Positions 56,366-64,000 of a stretch of 64,000 nucleotides of DNA are shown one piece after another. The stretch's first letter is position 1. Each line of letters opens with the position of its first letter. Both the position numbers and the translations under genes were made by a program. Origin of the DNA: Procambarus clarkii (lineage: Eukaryota; Arthropoda; Malacostraca; Decapoda; Cambaridae); contig NC_091217.1 of the NCBI RefSeq assembly GCF_040958095.1, positions 8,370,235-8,434,234 of the forward strand, given 5' to 3'. The notes under the pieces were generated by a model, which searched no databases, had not been told where the DNA came from, and saw nothing but the letters and a program-made list of their open reading frames with translations.

Positions 56366-56866
56366 CCGGGGAGGCGGTCGGTCGAGTGGACAGCACGCTA
56401 GACTCGTGGTCCCGGGTTCGATCCCGGGCGCCGGCGAGAAACAATGGGCAGAGTTTCATTCGCCCTATGTCCCTGTTACATAACAGTAAAATAGGTACTT
56501 GAGAGTTAGTCAGCTGTCACGGGCTGCTTCCTGGGAGTGGAGGCCGGGGGCCAGATTCACGAAAGCACTTAGGCAAACACTTACGAACCTGTATATCTTT
56601 TCTCAATCTTTGGCGGCTTTGTTTCCAATTATTAAACAGTTAATGAGCTCGGAAGCACCAGGAGGCTGTTTATAACAATAACAACAGTTGATTGGGAAGT
56701 TTTCATGCTTGTAAACTGTTTAATAAATGTAACCAAAGCCGTCAAAGATTGAGGAAAGATGTACACGTTCGTAAGTACTTGCGTAAGTGCTTTCGTGAAT
56801 CTGGCCCCTGGTCCAGGACCAGGCCGCGGGGACACTAAAAGCCCCAAAATCATCTCAAGATAAGGT
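56366..56866 (+). mobile_element. tRNA-derived SINE, family 1, split by a MITE
   Basis: Head with GAGGCGGTCGGTCGAGTGGA and B-box CCCGGGTTCGATCCCGGG, body GCGCCGGCGAGAAACAATGG, CTGTCACGGGCTGCTTCC and GGAGTGGAGGCC. After 262 inserted bases the tail resumes with TGGTCCAGGACCAGGCCGCG and CCAAAATCATCTCAAGATAA. Confidence 0.93.
56547..56808. mobile_element. MITE inserted in the SINE
   Basis: About 262 bases with long terminal inverted repeats. The left end begins GGGGCCAGATTCACGAAAGC and the inverse of the right end is the same over 20 bases, with similarity continuing to TCTTTCCTCAATCTTTGACG-like sequence and into the middle (AAACAGTTAATGAG against AAACTGTTTAATAAATG). It has no coding capacity. 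A target duplication is not obvious; at most CC/GG bases next to the ends could serve. Confidence 0.9.
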
Positions 56867-56897
56867 GGTCCTGAAATCTGGTTATTATTATTATTAA

Positions 56898-57122
56898 TCA
56901 TTCTGTTGTAACAAATATATTATCCCAATTATTCCTCGTGTCGCGTCTTAGTGTGATTAGGTTCAACAGTTTTTCTTCGTTCTTCCTTCCCAAGTATCGT
57001 TGTAAACCTCTGTACCGTTTTGTTCCTTTTGTGCTTCTTACGGTGTGGGCTTCACGAAGGGCTGTTATCCTAGGTCTGGTCTCGCGTAGTTGGTTCCTCA
57101 GTCGTTGTAATGTCCATCCCAC
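56898..57122 (-). CDS. Unrecognised 74-codon frame
   Basis: Starts MGWTLQRLRNQLRETRPRIT and contains RYLGRKNEEKLLNLITLRRD. It is rich in Arg, Lys, Leu and Thr, and about 70% of it looks amphipathic-helical. It begins at an ATG after GGGTGGG and ends at a TGA next to the SINE tail. Composition differs from the low-complexity chance frames elsewhere. No family was recognised; it could be an exon, a fragment of a mobile element protein, or chance. Confidence 0.3.
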   Translation of the reverse strand: MGWTLQRLRNQLRETRPRITALREAHTVRSTKGTKRYRGLQRYLGRKNEEKLLNLITLRRDTRNNWDNIFVTTE

Positions 57123-58737
57123 CCCCTCTAGCTAGAGTATGCTCTAGTAAAGGGACAGGCGAGTTACCCGTTACGCCTGCCAGCGATGGTCTACACTATA
57201 CAATACTGAGTATTCATTCCCCTTCTTTGTTCATACTGATCTTTCTAAGGGCTCTTCACTCTTTGGAAACGCGGGGCTTTTTGCAGGACTTATTTATTTT
57301 TATTGATAAATGCTAGATATTTCGCGCAGCGTATTTTGAAAGTGTCATTATAGATTGTGTATTCTTTAAGATTGCAGGAATGCGATAGTGTAGACGTAGG
57401 TAACAAGGCTACGTGTGCGAGGCGTTATAAAAGTAAATCAACGTCACCCGGGAGCAAAAATAAACCGCCATTCCTCGTGGCTCACTGCCTGTGGCGTCAA
57501 GATTGAATGACCGCCATTGTGTACGGAGTGGGAGGTGTGTGTGCCGGAGAGATGTTGATAATGTGGGAGATGATGAGGCTGGTGGTGAGCTGAGTGGAGA
57601 TGGGGCAAGTTTACAGCATTACCACCTAGCTTTCGGTAGCTGCTGCTGCCGCCGCTACTACTCCAGCTGCTGCCGCTACTCAGACTGCTGCTTGTTTAGC
57701 TTGGTGTTGCTGATCTCCCAGGCTAAGGAAATGTGAACGAAGGCGAGTGAATGCAAGCTAGTTAGGCTATGGATACCTTGGATGATTTTGTCTTCATGTA
57801 TCGTAATGTGCTCCAGATCTCTAGGGGATGGGCATCTCTCTCGCTTTATATATTCATACTGTAATATTAATGTTCAGGAGGGGGGTATGCCTCCTTGGTC
57901 GACTACGATCCATATCTCTCTAGTTTAAATGTTTGACCTTAAAAAAATTAATTGTAGAATTTGGTGTCTTGATTGTGTAATGTTCGTCATGATCATGACT
58001 TCGGGTAGTGGAAGATAGTGTGCGATGGGTGTAGACACAAGTTCTTGAAAGGGTGGTAGGAGGCGAATAATGACGAGGCTGTGCTCAATGTGGTTTGGAG
58101 CTGGTTGTGCAAGTGTTGCTGTCAGGTATTTTATGGCGTTTGTCAGTAATGGTGTCAGGTTGAGGGTATTGTGGTGGTGTGGACAACTTTTATACCAGTG
58201 GGAGGCGTTGATGGCGAGGCTGATGGCGGGTCAGCATCAGTTGATCCTGCACCTCTCGGAGCCGTCCCGCGGTATCGATCCCAGCCCTCACGAATCAACA
58301 ACCCTCCCCTCCCCCCCCGGCTCTCCCCTTCCCGGCTCTCCCTCGCGCTTTCTCGCCACACTCCCTCTTGTTATGGCTTCCACGACACTCCTCCCCTCTC
58401 CTCCCTCGCCACCCCTCCTACCCTTCCTCTAGGTTCGCCTCGTCCGTTTTATAATTTTGATTCAACATTAAAATCGTCTAGATCTTTCCTTAAGACTATT
58501 TCCTTCGCCTCTCTGGTACACACACAATTACATAAAATGTATTTGATACTAAAAAATATGCACGTGGTTGGACTAGAACCCGAGTACCTCTATCTGAGAG
58601 GTATCGAACGGATATAAACGAGCAAAATAACTGCCTCATAATATAAGTTTCTGCCTCATAATATAAGCCTACGTCCTAGGTACAGTGTGTTGAATACATG
58701 ACAACTATGCAGTTGGTCTACTTATTGCCTGCATCTA
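57123..58737. other. No gene accepted
   Basis: GC-richer stretch at 57450-57730 with CCGCCATT motifs, and C-rich 58240-58430. Frames at 58070-58432 and 58171-58617 (plus) are proline/serine-rich and overlap each other. A CpG-rich promoter is possible but no exon could be defined. Confidence 0.35.
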
Positions 58738-58835
58738 CTTCATCATCACAATCGACTTGAGAGTGGTCCAGGACGGACCGAAACGTCTTCGTCCCTTCAC
58801 CTTCTAGTGTGTGGTCTGGTCAACTACGCAGTCTC
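58738..58835 (-). mobile_element. GACGACG-family interspersed element
   Basis: On the minus strand: TTGACCAGACCACACACTAG, AAGGTGAAGGGACGAAGACG, TTTCGGTCCGTCCTGGACC and ACTCTCAAGTCGATTGTG. Confidence 0.75.
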
Positions 58836-59234
58836 CCCCCAATGTTAAAGAATGCAGTTCAACTGAACAAACCCCCTCGATGACTAAAAGGGGGGTGGGG
58901 AGTGGATAGGGAGGAGGAAGTACACTCGCGCACACTGATGGTTCCCCCACACCCATTCCACCGGTAACGCAGTTGTGGTGTCAATGATATTTAGATATTT
59001 TTTATTTTATTGTTGCCGCCGGATTTTGGATAGTTCGTATTCAACCTGGGGATCCCTATTGTTGACATGTTATACCCTGCAAGATCCTAGATCAATTAAT
59101 CTGGTGGAGGCTATTGGGCAGGTTTTTGTGATGGTTGCAATACGGGTTCAGAAAGGAAGTCATTTATCTTCCTGGATTGCCAGAAATACCTTTTGACACC
59201 ATTCAGAAGGGTATCACAAACTTAACACACTGGA
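58836..59234. other. No gene seen
   Basis: Unique sequence. A 73-codon plus-strand frame at 58975-59196 is not recognised. Confidence 0.35.
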
Positions 59235-59338
59235 GTAACTGCGTGCCATACTTACCTTACCTTGTGGTTACCTTGTGATGATTTTGTGGTTTAGTATCCC
59301 CCCGACCCGGTCCTCGACCAGGCCTCCTGTAAGGCAAT
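59235..59338 (-). mobile_element. SINE family 1 tail
   Basis: On the minus strand: CAGGAGGCCTGGTCGAGGAC, CGGGTCGGGGGGATACTAAA and ATCATCACAAGGTAACC. Only the 3' part is present. Confidence 0.65.
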
Positions 59339-59647
59339 ACTCTTAACAAGAAGCAGAATATGGCCTTGGAAGCATCACAGTGGAGGGAAGATGGGGGTGT
59401 ATCGTCGGTGAATGACATTACCGAGGAGGGGCGAGTTACACAGTCGCTGGAAAGACAGCAAATTTGGTACCATTGTAAACGAAATTTGGGAGGTATTGAA
59501 CTACAGATGTCACCGACATCCATCCATTTCCCCGTAAAGTACTTTACAAGAATAGTATGACAAATACTAGTTGCACATTGTTAAAATTAGGTGAGTAAAA
59601 AAAAGATAACCGTGTACAGATACAATAGCGTGATGGAACAAACGAAC

Positions 59648-59783
59648 AAATCCACAAGGGTCGTGATGAGGGTTCTAACCTACGTCAGAGGAATTTTTAC
59701 CATGTCGTAGCACAGTCGATTAAGGCGCGTCTGGGATCCTCTCGGGCGTAGGTTCGAACCCTCATCACGGCCCTTGTGGATTT
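59648..59783. mobile_element. tRNA-like palindromic element, second locus
   Basis: Terminal arms 59648-59684 and 59747-59783 are inverted copies of 37 bases with two mismatches. The right half carries CACAGTCGATTAAGGCGCG and GTAGGTTCGAACCCTCATC (tRNA-like A- and B-box regions). The outer sequence AAATCCACAAGGG equals the CCCTTGTGGATTT end of the right arm and matches CCCTTATGGATTT of the locus at 47040, which defines the element border. Confidence 0.8.
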
Positions 59784-59832
59784 AAGATAACCATGTATTT
59801 TAGGGATGCAAATCATGCCTAATAAACCTGCT

Positions 59833-59885
59833 AAGGTGAAGGGACGACGACGTTTCGGTCCGTCCTGGATCATTCTCAAGTCGAT
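59833..59885 (+). mobile_element. GACGACG-family core fragment
   Basis: AAGGTGAAGGGACGACGACG, TTTCGGTCCGTCCTGGATC and ATTCTCAAGTCGAT. It lies 50 bases from the tRNA-like palindrome. Confidence 0.7.
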
Positions 59886-61689
59886 CTTCTCATCGCCTGC
59901 ATATAGTTCCACTAGGTGGACTAGAGGAAGATGTAATATGGATAACAGAGTAATTTTGGCGTGTACATGTGCGCCGATGAGAATGTTCAATTACGTTTTT
60001 ATGATTAGGTTTGGAGCCCACAAGTGTTATTTATCAACAAAAAATATATGAACAGCCGTCGCTGCTCTCATTACTCACATTGTGTACCAATACTCTACCT
60101 GATTGGCACTACACTCGCTTTGAACGAGGGTCACCAATATCTGGCCTCGCGCTATTAGACTGCTATGGGTTTGATGACATCGATTGGCGGAATGTCTGTC
60201 GGGTCCCGCTGCTGTTGCTCTCCTGGGGGGCTGGGGTGGGAGGACGACGTCGTCTTGGTGTGTGTGTGTGTGTGTGTGTAGATTTTGAAGAAAAGTCAGA
60301 CCATGAACAAGAAGAAACTTGGTCTCTGGATTAAGTGAACGCCGAACCATCATCAAATAGGATTATGTATGTTCGTGGCTGCTCAAAAGGCCCAGAAGTG
60401 TTTTTAAAGCCCTGCCTTCGGCACAGCTGTGGTAGTAGTACATATCCCGAAACAGGTTATAGGTAAAAGTTTAGGAAAGAGGATTTCGGTGGGTTTAGTT
60501 CCGGAATAAAGCTGCCTGAAACTCTTTTATTTCGTTAATTTATACGCAAATGGACCGAAGGGTAAGAGGTCTGAGAAAAATGGCCCACATTTGGGTAATG
60601 GTGCAGGCGCCAGAATTATGGAGCGTATGAGTGAGACTACCAAAGGCCAGATAGATTGTAGCGTGTGTAGCGTGAAGGTTGGTGGACTAGCAGCGTCTAT
60701 AAGGGCAGACTGGAGTGTGGCGTACTCAGAGGTTCAACTGGAGTGATCCAACTAATTTGGGTTAAGGTCTTGGTGGCGGTAGTTGGAGGGGATGGAGCGT
60801 TAACTGGTTGATAACCGAAGCCACTTCATAGTATGCTTAAGATAAAATTAGATAATGTAATCCGTACTTTGGCTACATAAATCAGGGCAGTTGCCAAGGC
60901 CCCATAAAACACTCAACCCCACATGCTGGAAAATATTGACCTTAGCACAACGTTTTTAAATTTTTAACATTGCTACCTGCTGGAAATTATATATATTCTA
61001 AAATGAGCAGGTGTTATCGTTCATAGTGTGTAAATAAAATTATATGGGCTAATATGATTCAAAACGGCAGTGTCACACGAAATAAGACAAAGGTAAAAAA
61101 AAAGCCTTAAAGAGGAGAGACTATCCTGCAGAAGTTGCGAGACTATACTGGTTGTGAGGGTCCAGGGAGGCCAGGACCCAGGCAAGGCCGCCAGGATAGG
61201 AAAATCCTCGGGTATGCATTCGTTCCAAAATGCATTGATTTTCATGGTTACCAAAAGAGCTTCAGGCTTGAGGTTGTCCTTGTAATTTACCATAGAAAAT
61301 GTTAAACATTTTTTATTATCACATAAGCAGGGTCATAATTTAGAGAATTTACCGAATGTAATATAAAAGTGCATGACATTGAATATGCGTTAGTTGATAC
61401 AGAACAGAATCCTATTTTACTGTAAACATTTAAATTCATTAGTTCTAAATGGATACGGCTTCGTAACTGTTAACGTGAATACACTTTTCGATTATGCTAC
61501 TAAAATCATTTTAAAAAGTATTAAACTATAATTGTTGCGATGAGAGTAGCACCAAAGATTTTCGCTATGGCGTGACCTGCCGCCGCAAAGGCTGGTTTGC
61601 CGCGGCGGAGCCACTCGTATGGAGTGTGATTTTCGATGTTACTGCCATCGTGGGATGAAAATCATTTGCTCTCTCCACCCACCTTCTCG
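59886..61689. other. No gene accepted
   Basis: Unique sequence with a (GT)n run at 60258-60280. Frames at 60011-60334 (plus) and 61021-61293 (minus) have no recognised content. CGCCGCGGCGGAGCC near 61590 is a short CpG-rich spot. Confidence 0.35.
60258..60280. repeat. (GT)n microsatellite
   Basis: About 11 GT dinucleotides. Confidence 0.9.
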
Positions 61690-61992
61690 TAGTCTCGAAT
61701 TCTTTTCCCCTCCCTGTTCCTCTCCCCCCCTCCCTGTTCCTTTCCCTCCCTCCCTCTCCCTGTTCCTTTCCCTCCCTCTTCCCCCTCCCTCTTCCTTTCC
61801 CTCCCTCCCTCTTCCTTTCCCTCCCTCCCTCTTCCTTTCCCTCCCTCCCTCTTCCTTTCCCTCCCTCCCTCTTCCTTTCCCTCCCTCCCTCTTCCTTTCC
61901 CTCCCTCCCTCTTCCTTTCCCTCCCTCCCTCTTCCTTTCCCTCCCTCCCTCTTCCTTTCCCTCCCTGTTCCTCTCCCCCCTCCCTGTTCCTC
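61690..61992. repeat. 20-bp pyrimidine minisatellite
   Basis: About 13-15 copies of a 20-bp unit CCTCCCTCCCTCTTCCTTTC, flanked on both sides by related CCCTCCCTGTTCCT variants. The strand bias is total: one strand is all C and T apart from the few G of the CTGTTCC edge copies. Long open frames here are products of the repeat. Confidence 0.95.
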
Positions 61993-64000
61993 ACGGGTGT
62001 CTGCTCCACATAGGTGCCGTTGGGATGAATGTAAATAGAAGCGCGAGGCGTTACTATGGTTACCATCACCGTCCTTACCAGCTGACGCTGCATCTCTAGA
62101 CTCAACCGTCCTATCATGGAGGCCAGGCTGACGGGGGGCACAAGTGATTGCTTCAGGTCGATATGTACGGCAGGGATGGGTGGTGTGAAAGCAGCCTATC
62201 CTCTCGAGGGATAGGCTGTAGGTACTTTAGTTTTTTCCTTCATGAGATTTAGAGGTCAAAATGCGATGTGCTATGCGAGAGGACGGGTGGATATGAGAGC
62301 AAATTAGGTATAATCTCAATAATAAAGATAATCTATCCTTATAATCTAATAAAGATAATCTCAAGGTATGACTAGGCTGCAAAATTAGCTTAAACAGCGT
62401 CTTGAGCTACTTGAACAACCCCTTCCTCCATAATTGGAAGAAAACCAGCTGGACTCATCCCTTCACTTGACTAATATGTTCATAAATGAATCTTTTATCT
62501 CTAGTAGCAGTATTTGACCATTGTGTTGAAAAATAACACTCAATATGTTCACTTACAATTTTATTGTTTAAATAGCTGAACGCGTGTCGGGGCTAAACTG
62601 TAGGTTTATTAAATGTACGGACCTTTCATTAGAGCAGTCAAACGCGGCGAGAGTTGTTGCCTTGTGCGGCCCAGTTACCGGCAACTAGACAGCGGGTGTA
62701 AATGGTGGCCGCCATATTAGCACCACCAAATGTGTGGGGGGTTGTCTCCGCCCCCCCCCCCACCTCCAGCATGCGGCAGAGGAGCAGAACGCGGCTACCT
62801 CATCGTTCAACAACCCCCCTGCACTCCCTCTCCCTTAGTATTACTCAACCCCCCCACCCCTCAACTCTGTGAGTTGCCCCCTTCCCAGCTCGGCCGCCCC
62901 ATCCCCACTCCACCTCTCCCCCTCGTACCACTGAACGCCGCGCTTCCCTCCTCTTAACCATCGCTGGTGCTAGCTCACCCCTCTGCCTCCCCCTCTCCAT
63001 GTTCCCCTTCCTACATCCTGCTACGCCGTAGCTTGCTGCTACTTCCAACCCTACTTAAAATGTTTTATACTGTTGGTGTATTTTGGATTTCTTGGCATTA
63101 AATTAATAAAAATCAAACGTAGTTAGTAACTACGGCTGATGCAATAGCAGGGAAGTAGCTAGGCTTGAATATAAACTCCTATTATTTCATAGTAGCTCGG
63201 AAAAACATAAATTATATATAGAATTGATTTGCACTATAACTGCATGTACACATCCAATCTAGATGAAAGTCTAGGATCCCCCCCCCCCCCCCAAAAAAAA
63301 AAAGCGAATCCCGGTGCTCGAGTTAAATTTTACAACCCATAAAAATGTGGGAGTGATAGCCCGGGAAAAATGACGTCCTAGGAGCGTGTGGGGTAAGGCA
63401 TCCTGGGACCAGCTGCACGGCCACCAGCTCCCTCTGATGGGCTCACCGTCACAGGGGCTACAGCTCTACGGTGCCTGGGGGTCGCCTATATTTTCCTCGG
63501 TACATTTACTTTTCACCAATTTCAATAACAGTATATCAAGTTTTTTTTTTAACCTTTGCAAGACTGCATAAATTAGAGAGAACTGCGGGATTATACAAGC
63601 TAAGGGGGAGCAACCCCCTTAATGTGGGGTGGAGGGAGGGTGGGGGTGTGACATTTATGGGCCTTATGAAGGCAGGAGAGTCATTCTAGGCCACCCCCAC
63701 GCGCGCACCAACGCCCACCCCCTCACTCACTACCTGGGTGTACGCTACGCTTCACTCACCATTTCCCCCAGAACCGACTCCACCCGAGGTACCTCTGCCC
63801 ACGTATTTGCACCCAAATTATTGCGCAGAAAATCTTTGGGCTGACGATATCTGAAACCCCCCATGATAACTATAGGAATGCATGATATTGAAACCTGCAA
63901 AATAAATCTTGCACGCCAGTTTAAAATATTGCTCTGCAACAGAGCTGCAGCTCCAATATACAAAACTCCCGCTCGCCTTGGAGCGAGGTATTGCAGTAAT
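61993..64000. other. No gene accepted
   Basis: 62260-62300 (ATGCGATGTGCTATGCGAGA, GGACGGG) resembles the edge of the satellite at 14390. 62690-62960 is GC-rich with a C run and a GGCCGCCATATT (YY1-like) motif, so a promoter is possible. C15/A11 runs lie at 63277-63303. Frames at 62730-62957 and 63386-63844 follow composition. Confidence 0.4.

Noticed and set aside
61662-62141. 159-codon Arg/Glu/Gly-rich minus-strand frame
   Set aside because: It is a product of the 20-bp pyrimidine minisatellite.

Overview
The window looks like decapod crustacean nuclear DNA, most likely from a crayfish or lobster-type genome; the species cannot be fixed by reading alone. The support is short arrays of the arthropod telomere repeat (CCTAA/TTAGG), very abundant simple repeats and minisatellites, several tRNA-derived SINE families with the same body in many copies, LINE 3' ends of a type common in decapods, and almost no dense coding sequence. 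No operon, plasmid, phage or CRISPR structure is present, and I saw no clear retrovirus, LTR element or Polinton.

Bases 1-18,500 are a repeat-rich block. They hold minisatellites of 15, 23, 24, 26 and 30 bp, long (GA)n and (TA)n runs, a 36-base C tract, SINEs on both strands including a head-to-head pair, palindromes that look like template-switch products, interstitial telomere repeats, a decayed hAT DNA transposon (12378-13797) that holds two younger insertions, and a 186-bp satellite whose repeats stay open in one frame (14712-15251).

A CpG-rich segment near 18,560-19,080 contains the best candidate for a host gene start: a 23-codon coding exon (18675-18743) followed at once by a consensus splice donor. 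A second exon-like segment of exactly 21 codons lies at 46062-46124 on the same strand, in the same phase, between a good acceptor and a GTGAGT donor. The 27 kb between them would be a large first intron. It is mostly AT-rich and unique, and holds a nested Tigger/pogo transposon with a SINE inside it (23672-25964), SINEs, LINE 3' ends, a 110-bp duplication and a 26-bp tandem repeat. On the minus strand at about 26100-26210 there is a well-spaced TATA/initiator/donor arrangement that could be the promoter of another gene.

From 46,125 to 64,000 the sequence is mainly non-coding. It carries two tRNA-like palindromic elements (47063-47205, 59648-59783), a 31-bp minisatellite of about 20 copies (52565-53176), a MITE inserted cleanly into a SINE (56547-56808), a possible TATA promoter with a short leader ORF (55744-55850), an unrecognised 74-codon minus-strand frame (56898-57122) and a 20-bp pyrimidine minisatellite (61690-61992). 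The genes do not form a visible pathway: at most one long host transcription unit plus one opposing promoter are supported, and everything else is mobile or tandem repeat DNA.
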